DNA of 64,000 bases from Planomonospora sp. ID67723 (GCF_015711605.1 NZ_JABTEZ010000006.1:124001-188000), one strand, 5' to 3'; numbered from the stretch's first letter, positions 32,215 to 40,725 are shown. Notes: a model not told the origin generated them from the letters alone. A program made the numbers and translations.

Positions 32215-32240
32215 GGCGAGGAGCGGGCCAGGGAAACGGC

Positions 32241-32291
32241 CTGTCACACAATTGCTACTGTCCGTGACAGAATGTTCGTGTTCCGTCACGG
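32241..32291. promoter_or_regulatory. three phased GTCAC/GTGAC half-sites, TetR-type operator candidate
   Basis: CTGTCAC (32241-32247), CCGTGACAG (32262-32270) and CCGTCACGG (32283-32291) place GTCAC, GTGAC and GTCAC exactly 21 bp apart, forming two overlapping inverted repeats just before the permease gene. Confidence 0.5.
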
Positions 32292-32307
32292 AAAAGAGCC
32301 CGCCGCC

Positions 32308-33516
32308 ATGCCGACCTCCGCCACCGCGCCCGAGCCCGCGCGCCGTCAAACCGACACCGGCCGCATCACCTCGGCTCGGCAGTTCACGCGCTTCGCCCTG
32401 GCCGTGTCCGTCCTGGGCATCATGCTGCAGCTCGCACTCAACGCCTACTACCTCAGCGTCGGGCATGCTCCCTCCCCGCACGACCTGCCGGTCGGTGTGG
32501 TCGGCGCTCCCGCCCAGCGGCAGGCGCTGACCGCACAGCTGGAAAAGGACGGCGCGTTCGCCGTCACCGTCTACGACTCACCGCAACGGCTCACCGGCGC
32601 CATCCGCGGCAAGGACGTCTACGGCGGCGTGGACCTCACCGCCGAGCGCCCCACCCTGTACCTCGCCTCGGCCGCCGGGCCGTCGGCGGCGAATCTGCTG
32701 CGCACCACCTTCATCACCGCCATCGCCGAGCAGACCGGCAAGCAGGTCCGAACCCTCGTCGACCAGGGCCGGCCGGTCCCCGCCGCCACCGTCGCGGCGC
32801 TGACCGCCCCACCGGCCGTCACCGACGTCGTCCCCCTGCCCGCCGCCGACCGCAACGGCGCCGCCCTCGGCTTCCTGGTCCAGGCGCTGGTCCTGGGCGG
32901 CACCATCGCCTCCACCGGCCTGGGCCGGCTCATCCCCCTCACGCCCCGCTCCCACCAGCGCGGGCTGGGACATGTGGCCACGCTCGTCGTCTACGCTCTG
33001 GGCTCGGCCGCGGTGGTGCTGTGGACGATGAGCTGGTTCGACGTCGGCACCGGCGCCGATGCCGGGCGGCTGCTGGCCGAGTTCACCCTGATCTCCCTGG
33101 CGATCACCGCCTCCACCGCCGGGGCGGTCGCGCTCATCGGCCCGGCCGGCGCGCTCCTGGGCCTCGGCTACTTCACCGTCGGCACCGTCATCTCCGGCGC
33201 CGGCGTCCTGCCCGAGTTCCTGCCCGACCCCGCCCGCGCCATCGGCCAGGCGCTACCGCCCGGCGCCGGAGTCAGCGCAGTGCGCGACAGCATGTACTTT
33301 CCCACCGCCGACATCAGCGGCCCGCTGCTGACACTGGGCCTGTACGCCGGACTCGGCTGCCTGATCGTGCTGGTCACCAACACTCTGCCCAACCGCTCCC
33401 GCCGCCACTCGGAGGTCGACCTGCACCTGGTGGAGCGCCTCGAAGGGCACCCCGTCCCAGCCGTAACCGTGGCCGCAGCCGTCGGCGGACCCGGTGACGG
33501 GCGCACCGCGCAGTGA
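32308..33516 (+). CDS. ABC-2/YhgE-type permease-like membrane protein
   Basis: Starting at ATG 32308 (GGAAAAGAG upstream), the 402-residue protein has one N-terminal membrane segment (about 30-50) and an exported domain of about 140 residues containing DLPVGVVGAPAQRQALTAQL. Five more membrane segments fill the C-terminal half, including a loop LPPGAGVSAVRDSMYFP. This one-plus-five layout is typical of ABC-2-like, YhgE/Pip and DUF3533 exporters. No ATPase gene is adjacent. The phased half-sites upstream suggest control by a TetR-type repressor encoded elsewhere. Confidence 0.7.
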   Translation: MPTSATAPEPARRQTDTGRITSARQFTRFALAVSVLGIMLQLALNAYYLSVGHAPSPHDLPVGVVGAPAQRQALTAQLEKDGAFAVTVYDSPQRLTGAIRGKDVYGGVDLTAERPTLYLASAAGPSAANLLRTTFITAIAEQTGKQVRTLVDQGRPVPAATVAALTAPPAVTDVVPLPAADRNGAALGFLVQALVLGGTIASTGLGRLIPLTPRSHQRGLGHVATLVVYALGSAAVVLWTMSWFDVGTGADAGRLLAEFTLISLAITASTAGAVALIGPAGALLGLGYFTVGTVISGAGVLPEFLPDPARAIGQALPPGAGVSAVRDSMYFPTADISGPLLTLGLYAGLGCLIVLVTNTLPNRSRRHSEVDLHLVERLEGHPVPAVTVAAAVGGPGDGRTAQ

Positions 33517-33627
33517 TCCACCGCCCTTCCGCCCAGGCGGCTCCCGGGCGACGGCGGGCCGTCAGCCGGCGCCGGCCAGATCGTCGACTGTACGGCTGAG
33601 GGCGGTGCGGGGCCGAAGCGCGATTCG

Positions 33628-34056
33628 TCAAGAGGCCGTGGGCGGCTCGCCGAGTCCGGCCACCCGGACCAGGGCGGCGAAGCCTTCGTCGGTGCCGGGC
33701 CAGTGCCGCCGTACGGCGTGCAGTCCGGCGCGGCGGGCCACCGAGCGCAGCACCGCGATGACGATGACGGCGTCGTCTGCGTAACCGAGGACGGGGATGA
33801 AGTCGGGTATCACATCGATCGGGAAGGCGAGATAGGCCAGCAGCAGCGCCAGCCGCACACGCACGCCGCGCGGCAGCTCGGGATCGGCGGCCAGGCGGCG
33901 CACCAGGCGCAGCACGTCGGGCAGCAGCCGCAGCGCCTCACGCAGCAGGCCGCCGCGCGGCGCCGCGACGGCCAGCGCCGCGATCAGCACCAGCCAGGTG
34001 GCCGACAGCGTGATCACCACGGCGATCAGCAGGTCCCACCCCCATGATCCGGTCAC
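33628..34056 (-). CDS. YkvA-family protein (DUF1232)
   Basis: The 142-residue protein contains the DUF1232 core YLAFPIDVIPDFIPVLGYADD (about 93-113) preceded by a long amphipathic helix, plus an N-terminal membrane segment LLIAVVITLSATWLVLIAAL. Members are small membrane-associated proteins of unknown function. It starts at GTG 34056. It is divergent from moaA and convergent with the permease gene. Confidence 0.85.
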   Translation of the reverse strand: MTGSWGWDLLIAVVITLSATWLVLIAALAVAAPRGGLLREALRLLPDVLRLVRRLAADPELPRGVRVRLALLLAYLAFPIDVIPDFIPVLGYADDAVIVIAVLRSVARRAGLHAVRRHWPGTDEGFAALVRVAGLGEPPTAS

Positions 34057-34254
34057 ATCGGCCTATTGTCCCAGGGGCAGGTCACATCTCCGCCGGTGAC
34101 GGCGGGCCGGGCGCGGCGCGGCTCGGGTGATCCTCCAAGGAATCATCCGTCCGGCGGGACTGTTGTCAGCGGATGGAACATGTGTTTGGGCGAGAGGGGC
34201 GGGCGGCCGTAGGCTGGCTTCCTGTCAGGCCAGGATGGATGGAGGGGACGCCCC

Positions 34255-35244
34255 GTGTTGCAGGACTCGTTCGGGCGGGTGGCGACCGATCTTCGGGTGT
34301 CTCTGACGGATCGGTGCAACCTGCGCTGTTCGTACTGCATGCCTCCGGAAGGGCTCAACTGGCTCCCCAAGCCGGAGCTGCTGACCGCCGATGAGGTCGT
34401 CCGGCTGGTGACGATCGGCGTGGAGCGCCTGGGCATCACCGAGGTCCGCTACACCGGCGGTGAGCCGCTGCTCCGTCGTGAGCTGGTCGACATCGTGGCC
34501 CGCACCGTCGCGCTCACGCCCGTCCCCCAGGTCTCCCTGACCACCAACGGCATCGGGCTGGCCCGGCTGGCCGCCCCGCTCGCCGAGGCCGGCCTGCACC
34601 GGGTCAACGTCTCGCTCGACACCCTCGACCGGGAGACGTTCAAGAAGCTCGCCCACCGCGACCGGCTGGCCGACGTGCTGGACGGCCTGGCCGCGGCCGA
34701 CGCCGCCGGGCTCCGGCCGGTCAAGGTCAACGCGGTGCTGATGCGCGGGATCAACGACCACGAGGCCGCCGGGCTGCTGCGCTACTGCCTGGAGCGGGGA
34801 TACGAGCTGCGCTTCATCGAGCAGATGCCGCTGGACGCCCAGCACGGCTGGCGCCGGGAGAACATGATCACGGCGGACGAGATCCTCGTGATGCTGAAGG
34901 ACGCCTTCGACCTGGCCGAGGACGACACCGCCGAGCGTGGCAGCGCTCCCGCGGAGCTGTTCCTCGTCGGCGGCGGTCCGGCCCGGGTCGGAGTGATCGG
35001 CTCGGTCACCCGGCCGTTCTGCGGCGCCTGCGACCGGGTGCGGCTCACCGCCGACGGCCAGATCCGCAACTGCCTGTTCGCCACCGACGAGTCCGATCTG
35101 CGGGGGGCGATGCGCGCGGGGGCCTCCGACGACGAGCTCGCCGAGCGCTGGACGGCGGCGGTCCGGACCAAGAAGGCCGGACACGGCATCGACGATCCCT
35201 CGTTCCTGCAGCCGTCTCGTCCGATGTCGGCCATCGGCGGCTAG
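34255..35244 (+). CDS. moaA: GTP 3',8-cyclase MoaA
   Basis: The 329-residue radical-SAM enzyme catalyses the first step of molybdenum cofactor synthesis, GTP to 3',8-cyclo-GTP. The N-terminal [4Fe-4S] motif CNLRCSYC has Cys21, Cys25 and Cys28. The C-terminal cluster uses Cys256, Cys259 and Cys273 (FCGACDRVRL...RNC). The chain ends with the required Gly-Gly. The start is GTG 34255 behind GGAGGGG. Its stop codon TAG at 35242-35244 is built from the TA target duplication of an IS630 element plus the element's first base. Nearby mobA and the nitrate reductase gene are users of the same cofactor. Confidence 0.96.
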   Translation: MLQDSFGRVATDLRVSLTDRCNLRCSYCMPPEGLNWLPKPELLTADEVVRLVTIGVERLGITEVRYTGGEPLLRRELVDIVARTVALTPVPQVSLTTNGIGLARLAAPLAEAGLHRVNVSLDTLDRETFKKLAHRDRLADVLDGLAAADAAGLRPVKVNAVLMRGINDHEAAGLLRYCLERGYELRFIEQMPLDAQHGWRRENMITADEILVMLKDAFDLAEDDTAERGSAPAELFLVGGGPARVGVIGSVTRPFCGACDRVRLTADGQIRNCLFATDESDLRGAMRAGASDDELAERWTAAVRTKKAGHGIDDPSFLQPSRPMSAIGG

Positions 35245-36426
35245 TGAGCCGGTCTTGAGCTGTGGTGTCACCACATGAGGTGAATTGTGTTTCAGGCCGC
35301 AGCGCGAGGTGACGAGACCTCCGCGCCGCGTTCTGCTGGAGGGATGAGTGATCCACGACTGGAGCCGCTGGTGCTGACCGAGCTCGAACGCTCGACGTTG
35401 CAGGGGTGGGTGAAACGCCGTACGACCGCGCAGGGCTTGGCACTGCGGGCACGGATCGTGCTGGCCTGCGCCGAGGGCGGCAGCAACATGGCGGTGGCCG
35501 GACGCTTACGGATCCACCGTAAAACCGTGGCCCGCTGGCGCAGCCGGTTCCTGTCCGCCCGGCTGAACGGACTGCATGACGAGCCCCGGCCCGGCGTGCC
35601 GCGCACCATCACCGACGCCCAGGTCGAGGAGGTGGTAGTGCGCACGCTGGAAGAAGTCCCTGCCGGAGCCACCCACTGGTCCAAACGCGAGCTGGCCCGG
35701 AAGGTGGGCATCTCCCCGACCAGTGTGCTGCGGATCTGGCGGGCGTTCGGCCTGCAACCGTGGCGGACCGAGGACTTCAAGATCTCCCCGGACCCGCTGC
35801 TGATCGACAAGATCCGGGACGTGGTCGGACTGTATCTGGCCCCGCCGGCCGGCGCGGTGGTGTTCTCGATGGATGAAAAACCCCAGATCCAGGCCCTGGA
35901 ACGGACTGCGCCCGTCCTACCGATGCTGCCCGGGACCCCGGAGCGGCGCAGCTTCGACTACATCCGGCACGGCACTGTGGACCTGTTCGCCGCGCTGAAC
36001 ACCGCAACCGGCCAGGTGATCAGCAAACTGTCGGCCCGGCACCGCGCGATCGACTTCCGCGACTTCCTGGCCGAGATGGACCTGCAGGTCGAACCCGACC
36101 TGCAGGTCCATGTGATCTGCGACAACCTCGCGGCGCACAAGGCGCCGCTGGTGCACCGCTGGCTGCTGGCCCATCCACGCTTCACGCTGCATTTCACCCC
36201 AACCTATGCCTCGTGGATCAACCAGGTCGAACGTTGGTTCGCCGAGTTGCAGCGACGCTGCCTGGAGCGTGGGGTGTTCTGCTCCCTGGGGGCGCTGACG
36301 ACCGCTCTGGAGGAATGGATCGCGTTCTGGAACGACAATGCCAAGCCGTTCCGGTGGACCAAGACTGCCGACCAGATCATCGACCGTATCTGCCGCTACT
36401 GCGACAGGATCTCAAGACCGGCTCAC
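35244..36426 (+). mobile_element. IS630-family insertion sequence, apparently intact
   Basis: The 1183-bp element is bounded by perfect 16-bp inverted repeats, GTGAGCCGGTCTTGAG at 35244-35259 and its complement at 36411-36426, and flanked by the TA duplication typical of IS630/Tc1 (35242-35243 and 36427-36428). It carries one intact transposase gene. Insertion used the TA of the moaA stop codon, and the first base of the element (G) restores TAG. Flanking bases rejoin as GGCGGC-TA-GCAGCG on precise excision. Confidence 0.93.
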
Positions 36427-36429
36427 TAG
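35344..36429 (+). CDS. IS630-family transposase
   Basis: The 361-residue transposase has an N-terminal helix-turn-helix region (NMAVAGRLRIHRKTVARW and VGISPTSVLRIWRAFG). The DDE catalytic domain has Asp177 in FSMDEKPQIQ, Asp260 in VICDNLAAHK and Glu296 in INQVERWFAEL, a D35E spacing characteristic of this superfamily. I start at ATG 35344 with GGAGGG upstream; an in-frame start at 35287 is possible. Its own stop codon TAG (36427-36429) lies outside the element, made of the duplicated TA plus the next flanking base. Confidence 0.95.
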   Translation: MSDPRLEPLVLTELERSTLQGWVKRRTTAQGLALRARIVLACAEGGSNMAVAGRLRIHRKTVARWRSRFLSARLNGLHDEPRPGVPRTITDAQVEEVVVRTLEEVPAGATHWSKRELARKVGISPTSVLRIWRAFGLQPWRTEDFKISPDPLLIDKIRDVVGLYLAPPAGAVVFSMDEKPQIQALERTAPVLPMLPGTPERRSFDYIRHGTVDLFAALNTATGQVISKLSARHRAIDFRDFLAEMDLQVEPDLQVHVICDNLAAHKAPLVHRWLLAHPRFTLHFTPTYASWINQVERWFAELQRRCLERGVFCSLGALTTALEEWIAFWNDNAKPFRWTKTADQIIDRICRYCDRISRPAH

Positions 36430-36540
36430 CAGCGCCTCGCCAGACGGTCGTCGGCGGACCCTCCACGTCCGGGTCCTGCCAGACGGAGATCACGCGAGCC
36501 CGGTGCGAGGTGTGATCGGCTGGGCGGCTAGCCTCGGACC

Positions 36541-37098
36541 ATGAGCGGCTACGACGCGCTGATCCTCGCGGGCGGGCGGGCCTCACGGCTCGGCGGGCGG
36601 GACAAACCCGGCATGGTGGTCGGCGGCATGCCGATGATCGAGCGGGTCGCGGGGGCGGCGTCCGGGGCCGACCGGCTGGTCGTGGTGGGCCCCGCGCGTC
36701 CCGGCCTGAACCACGCGATCCTCCTTCAGGAGGACCCGCCGGGGGGCGGGCCGGTTCCGGCGCTGCGGGCAGGACTGGCGGAGGTGACGGCTCCGTGGGT
36801 GGTGCTGCTCGCCGCGGACCTGCCGCTCCTGGCCGCAGGGCACGTCTCGGCCCTGCTCGAGGCGGCGGGCGAGTTCGGCGGCGCGGGAGCGGTGCTCGTC
36901 GACGACACCGGGCGGATGCAGTGGCTGGCCGGGGCCTGGCGCACGGCGGTGCTCGCCGAGGCGCTCGACGGCTACCGGGGGCGGTCGCTGCACGGTCTCC
37001 TCGGCCCGCTGGACCCGGTCCCGGTCCATCTCGCCGGGGAGCCGTGGTTCGACTGCGACACGTTGGACGATCTGGAGCATGTGAGGAGCAGAAGGTGA
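36541..37098 (+). CDS. mobA: molybdenum cofactor guanylyltransferase MobA
   Basis: The 185-residue nucleotidyltransferase has the MobA pattern: LILAGGRASRLGGRDKPGMVV at the N-terminus, EDPPGGGPVPALRAGL, and the metal-binding VLLAADLPLL around 80-89. It would add GMP to molybdopterin. It lies just downstream of moaA (separated only by the IS element) and overlaps the DUF6457 gene by four bases (GTGA), forming a small molybdenum-cofactor operon that fits the assimilatory nitrate reductase encoded at 52.5 kb. Confidence 0.88.
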   Translation: MSGYDALILAGGRASRLGGRDKPGMVVGGMPMIERVAGAASGADRLVVVGPARPGLNHAILLQEDPPGGGPVPALRAGLAEVTAPWVVLLAADLPLLAAGHVSALLEAAGEFGGAGAVLVDDTGRMQWLAGAWRTAVLAEALDGYRGRSLHGLLGPLDPVPVHLAGEPWFDCDTLDDLEHVRSRR

Positions 37099-37352
37099 AC
37101 GTGCTGGCGGAGTGGACCGCGCTGGTCTGCAGAGAGCTCGGCGTCGACCCGGCGAAGGTGGACCGGGACGTGCTGCTCGACCTGACCAAGGAGGTCGCCC
37201 ACGGTGTGGCCCGCCCCGCCGCGCCGCTGACGGCCTATTTGCTGGGCCTGGCGCAGGGAGCGGGTACTGCACCGCCCGACGCGGTGGAGCGGCTGGTCAG
37301 GATGGCGGGCGACTGGGAGCGGGCGACCACCGAGACCCTGGGCGACCAGTAG
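37095..37352 (+). CDS. DUF6457 protein coupled to mobA
   Basis: This 85-residue helical protein starts at GTG 37095, overlapping the mobA stop. It reads VLAEWTALVCRELGVDPAKV and then LLDLTKEVAHGVARPAAPLT, a pattern seen in small actinobacterial proteins that accompany mobA. No catalytic motif is visible. The tight coupling suggests a role in molybdopterin guanine dinucleotide formation or delivery, which is inference. Confidence 0.8.
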   Translation: MNVLAEWTALVCRELGVDPAKVDRDVLLDLTKEVAHGVARPAAPLTAYLLGLAQGAGTAPPDAVERLVRMAGDWERATTETLGDQ

Positions 37353-37405
37353 AGCCCGGCGGCGACGAGGGCTGGGCCGCGCGAAAACCTGGAGAAAAGG
37401 GCGAC

Positions 37406-37504
37406 GCCGGGTGGTTACGGGGGCAAACCACCCGGCGCCGCTTCATCGGCGTTCCGACGGGGGCCCGGAACGCCGGCACGTGCCCCGACGGGGGACCAGG
37501 GCAC
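37406..37504. other. three consecutive hairpins sharing an ACGGGGG loop motif
   Basis: Perfect stems 37406-37416/37426-37436 (11 bp), 37448-37455/37467-37474 (8 bp) and 37480-37485/37499-37504 (6 bp) have loops that all contain ACGGGGG on the plus strand. They lie between the convergent DUF6457 and DUF3099 genes. They could be tandem terminators or a structured RNA. Confidence 0.6.
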
Positions 37505-37551
37505 TTGTCTAAAGCGTACACCTACAACCCCTGAGATGCGTCAAGACTTAG

Positions 37552-37863
37552 TCACGACCCGATCTCGCGTCGGTGCCGTGGGATCTCGTTCTGGCCGGTC
37601 TCGGTCAAGCCGGAGTCGGCGGAGGGTCTGCGCTGGGGGGCGTTGGCCCCGATCACGGCAACGTACGGCAAAAAGACGGCGCCGGCGAAGAGCAGGATCC
37701 GCACGGGCATGGGAGCGGGCACGGTGAAGGCGAGGACCAGGCAGAGCAGCCGGATCCCCATCTTGATCAGGTAGTTCCGCTCCCGTCTGCCGATGTCCTC
37801 GCTCAGCGAGGGCCGGGCATCGGTCACCTGGTGAACCACCTGATGCCTGTGCCACCCCTTCAC
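37552..37863 (-). CDS. DUF3099 membrane protein
   Basis: From GTG 37863 the product is 103 residues. A basic N-terminus (QVTDARPSLSEDIGRRERNY) is followed by two membrane segments (MGIRLLCLVLAFTVPAPMPV and ILLFAGAVFLPYVAVIGANA), the DUF3099 signature, and a polar tail rich in Arg. The function of the family is unknown. A later GTG at the VTDARP codon is an alternative start. It is divergent from dodecin. Confidence 0.82.
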   Translation of the reverse strand: MKGWHRHQVVHQVTDARPSLSEDIGRRERNYLIKMGIRLLCLVLAFTVPAPMPVRILLFAGAVFLPYVAVIGANAPQRRPSADSGLTETGQNEIPRHRREIGS

Positions 37864-37937
37864 ACTTTCCAACGTAGACCTCTGATCGATCGGGCGCGAA
37901 CGGTCATGTGCTCGTGGCTTCCGGGTAAGGAGGGAAC

Positions 37938-38150
37938 ATGACAGATCGAACGTATCGGGTGACTGAGATAGTCGGCACGTCGGGGGAGAGCCTCGAGACG
38001 GCCATCCGCAACGGCATCCGCCGTGCTTCGCAGACCCTGCGCCACCTCGACTGGTTCGAGGTGACCGAGGTCCGCGGCCACATCGTCGACGGCGAGATCG
38101 GTCACTTCCAGGTCGGCATGAAGGTCGGCTTCCGCCTCGAGGACGGCTGA
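37938..38150 (+). CDS. dodecin family flavin-binding protein
   Basis: The 70-residue protein is a complete dodecin: TYRVTEIVGTSGESLETAIR, LRHLDWFEVTEVRGHIVDGE with the flavin-stacking Trp, and VGMKVGFRLEDG at the end. Dodecins form dodecamers that store or buffer flavins. AAGGAGGGAAC before the ATG is a strong Shine-Dalgarno. A short hairpin follows, so it is monocistronic. Confidence 0.94.
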   Translation: MTDRTYRVTEIVGTSGESLETAIRNGIRRASQTLRHLDWFEVTEVRGHIVDGEIGHFQVGMKVGFRLEDG

Positions 38151-38155
38151 GCCCT

Positions 38156-38179
38156 CCCGCCGACACCTTGTACGGCGGG
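38156..38179 (+). terminator. short hairpin after dodecin gene
   Basis: CCCGCCG (38156-38162) pairs with CGGCGGG (38173-38179) around a 10-base loop. There is no U tract. Confidence 0.45.
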
Positions 38180-38204
38180 CTCCCGGTGAAGCAGACTGAT
38201 CCTC

Positions 38205-39266
38205 ATGGGGAACCCGCGCCAGAGCCTGGGCGCCGTGCTGGCCGCGCTGGCCGTGCTGACGGCCGGAGGCTGCTCGGCACCTGCGGCCCGCGACGCCGTA
38301 CCGGCCGGCTCCACGCAGACCGGCTCCACGCAGACCGGGACCGAGCGGCGGGGAGGGCCTCTCACGCAGAGCGCCGCCGACATCCGCCGGACGGTCGAGA
38401 GCCTGCGGCGGGTGGACGACCTCCCGCTGTACGAGATGACCTTCCACGGGTCCTACGACGTGGAGGCGCCGCTCACCGAGGAGGAGCTCGCCGCGCCCGC
38501 CGACGGCTGGGCGTGCTCGCTGTTCTCCCTGCCCGCCGCCGGGCCGGGAGACCGGCCGCTGTTCGGCCGGAACTTCGACTGGAACCCCAGCCCGGCGATG
38601 GTCGTGCATGCCGACCCGCCCGGCGGCCACGCCTCCCTCTCCCTGGTCGACCTGTCCTACGCGCTCGGCAGCGCGACTCCGCCCGACCTGGACGACCCGC
38701 GCGCCCGCCGCCGGATGGCCCACGCCGTCCTCATCCCGTTCGACGGGGTCAACGACAAAGGACTGGCCGTCGGCATGGCCGCGGTCCCCGACGGCGAGCT
38801 CCCGCCCCGGACGGCCGGCCGCCCGGCCCTCGGCAGCGTACGGATCATCCGGATGATCCTCGACAGGGCCGCCACCGTGGAGGAGGCCCTGGCCATCGTG
38901 CGCCGCTACGACGTCGACTTCACCGGGGGCCCGCAGCTCCACTACCTCATCGCCGACGCCACCGGGCGATCGGCGGTCGTCGAGTACGCCGAGGGCAGGC
39001 TCAGCGTCATCGACGACCGGGTGCTGACCAACTTCACCATGACCGGGACCGGCGAGCGGGAGCGCGCGGCCGACGCCCGCTACCGCGAGCTCGACGAGGG
39101 CCTTCCCGCCGCGCGGAGCTGGCGGGACGGGATGGCCCTGCTCCAGCGGGTCGCCCAGGGGCACACCCGCTGGTCGGTCGTCTACGACCTGGCGGACGCC
39201 ACGGCCCGCGTGGTGACCGCCAAGCGCTGGGGGCGGGTGCACACCATCCCGCTCGTCCAGCGCTGA
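38205..39266 (+). CDS. lipoprotein-type C45/acid-ceramidase-like N-terminal nucleophile hydrolase
   Basis: The 353-residue protein opens with a lipoprotein signal peptide (AVLAALAVLTAGGC, lipobox Cys near residue 24) and an STQTGSTQTG repeat linker. The catalytic domain has GWACSLFSLPAAG with a likely nucleophile Cys, then FGRNFDWNP, and VLIPFDGVNDKGLAVGMAAV, matching linear-amide C-N hydrolases of the choloylglycine/C45 group. It probably hydrolyses an amide outside the cell. If Cys in WACSLF is the nucleophile, self-cleavage before it would be needed. The substrate is unknown. Confidence 0.75.
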   Translation: MGNPRQSLGAVLAALAVLTAGGCSAPAARDAVPAGSTQTGSTQTGTERRGGPLTQSAADIRRTVESLRRVDDLPLYEMTFHGSYDVEAPLTEEELAAPADGWACSLFSLPAAGPGDRPLFGRNFDWNPSPAMVVHADPPGGHASLSLVDLSYALGSATPPDLDDPRARRRMAHAVLIPFDGVNDKGLAVGMAAVPDGELPPRTAGRPALGSVRIIRMILDRAATVEEALAIVRRYDVDFTGGPQLHYLIADATGRSAVVEYAEGRLSVIDDRVLTNFTMTGTGERERAADARYRELDEGLPAARSWRDGMALLQRVAQGHTRWSVVYDLADATARVVTAKRWGRVHTIPLVQR

Positions 39267-39288
39267 CGCCCGCCCGGGGGCCGCCCTC

Positions 39289-40725
39289 TCAGCTGGCCTG
39301 GCTGACCGTCGACATGTTGAAGTCCGGCACCCGGACCGCCGGCATCACCGTGCGGGTGAAGTAGTCGTTCCACTCGCGCGGCAGGGTCTGCTCGCCCGAG
39401 CCGACCTCGGTGATGCGGCCGAGCAGGTCGACCGGGCTCTCGTTGAAGCGGAAGTTGTTGACCTCCCCGACGACCTCGCCGTTCTCCACCAGGTAGACGC
39501 CGTCACGGGTCAGGCCGGTGAGCAGCAGGGTCTGCGGGTCGACCTCGCGGATGTACCACAGGCAGGTGAGCAGCAGCCCCCGCTCGGTCGAGGCGATCAT
39601 CTCCTCCAGGGACCTCCCGCCGGACGGGCCCTCCATGATCAGGTTGTCGATCGCGGGGGTCGCGGGCATCGCCGTCAGCTCGGCCGAGTGGCGGGTCTGG
39701 ACCAGGCGCGCCAGGGTGCCGTCGGCGATCCAGTCGGTCGGGGTGAGCGGCAGCCCGTTGTCGAAGACCGAGCTCTGCCGGCTGGAGGCGTGCGCGACCA
39801 CGAACGGCGAGGCCTCGATGCCCGCGGCGGCCGGGTCGCTGTACAGCCGGACGGGGATGCCGGAGAGACTCTCCCCGACGCGGGTGCCGCCCCCCGGCTT
39901 GGAGAAGACGGTGCGGCCCTCCAGGGCGTCGCGGGCCCCGGCCGTCCAGTACATGTAGATCATCAGGTCCGCCACAGCGCTCGGCGGCAGCAGCGTCTCA
40001 TACCGGCCCGCGGGCAGGTCGATGCGGTTCTTGGCCCACTCCAGCCGCCGGGCCAGCGAGGCGTCCAGCGCCGTCACGTCGACGTCCGTGAAGTCGCGGG
40101 TGGCCACCCCGGTCCAGGCCGAGCGCTTCATGTCGGGCGACTTGGCGTTCAGCTCCAGGCGGCCGGTGGGCTGGGTGTGCCGGAGCCGGGCCCCGGCGGA
40201 GGTGCCCACGAAGGTCGTGGTGACGATGTGCTCGGCGAAGCCGTACAGCCTGCGCCCGCCCGCCTCTGCTGCGGCGAAGGCCTCGCCCAGCGCGGGGGCG
40301 AAGGAGCCGAAGACGGCGATCGTGGTGGGCTCGGCGGGGACGTCCCAGTCGGCGGAGACCGTGCCGGAGGGCAGCGGCCGGGCGTCCTCCGACGGCTGCG
40401 CGTCCTCGGCGGCGTGGTCGGCCGCGGCCACGATGTCGGCGAGCTGGTCGGGACGGACCGCCGCCCGCGAGACCACGCCCACGCCCCTGCCGACGATCGA
40501 GATCACGGTCAGCTGGGAGGAGCGGGCGACGCCGTTGGTGGTGAGGGTGTTGCCCGCGAAGCGCAGGTTGGCGCTGGAACCCTCGTCCACGATGACGACG
40601 GTGTCGTCGGCTGTGGACAGCTCCAGCGCCTTCTCGATCATCTCCTGGGGACTCATTCCGCTCCTCGCCTGGTGGCTCGTCGAGGCATTCGCCAGAGTGC
40701 TCTGCTTGCCGGCCTGCTCGCTCAC
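39289..40725 (-). CDS. pmbA: TldE/PmbA-family protein
   Basis: The 478-residue protein is the non-metal partner of the TldD/TldE protease pair: ANLRFAGNTLTTNGVARSSQ, GLLLTCLWYIREVDPQTLLL, GEVVGEVNNFRFNESPVDLL. TldD/TldE processes modified peptides and antitoxins. The GTG at 40725 overlaps the tldD stop and is preceded by GGAGGGCGGG. A second possible start, ATG 40656 at SPQEMIEKAL, would remove a non-conserved 23-residue Ser/Thr/Gln-rich extension. Confidence 0.92.
   Translation of the reverse strand: MSEQAGKQSTLANASTSHQARSGMSPQEMIEKALELSTADDTVVIVDEGSSANLRFAGNTLTTNGVARSSQLTVISIVGRGVGVVSRAAVRPDQLADIVAAADHAAEDAQPSEDARPLPSGTVSADWDVPAEPTTIAVFGSFAPALGEAFAAAEAGGRRLYGFAEHIVTTTFVGTSAGARLRHTQPTGRLELNAKSPDMKRSAWTGVATRDFTDVDVTALDASLARRLEWAKNRIDLPAGRYETLLPPSAVADLMIYMYWTAGARDALEGRTVFSKPGGGTRVGESLSGIPVRLYSDPAAAGIEASPFVVAHASSRQSSVFDNGLPLTPTDWIADGTLARLVQTRHSAELTAMPATPAIDNLIMEGPSGGRSLEEMIASTERGLLLTCLWYIREVDPQTLLLTGLTRDGVYLVENGEVVGEVNNFRFNESPVDLLGRITEVGSGEQTLPREWNDYFTRTVMPAVRVPDFNMSTVSQAS

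Noticed and set aside
37406-37504. Guanidine-II (mini-ykkC) riboswitch, because of paired hairpins with ACG-containing loops
   Set aside because: Mini-ykkC has tight ACGR tetraloops upstream of a transporter gene. Here loops are 9-13 bases and the region is downstream of both neighbours.
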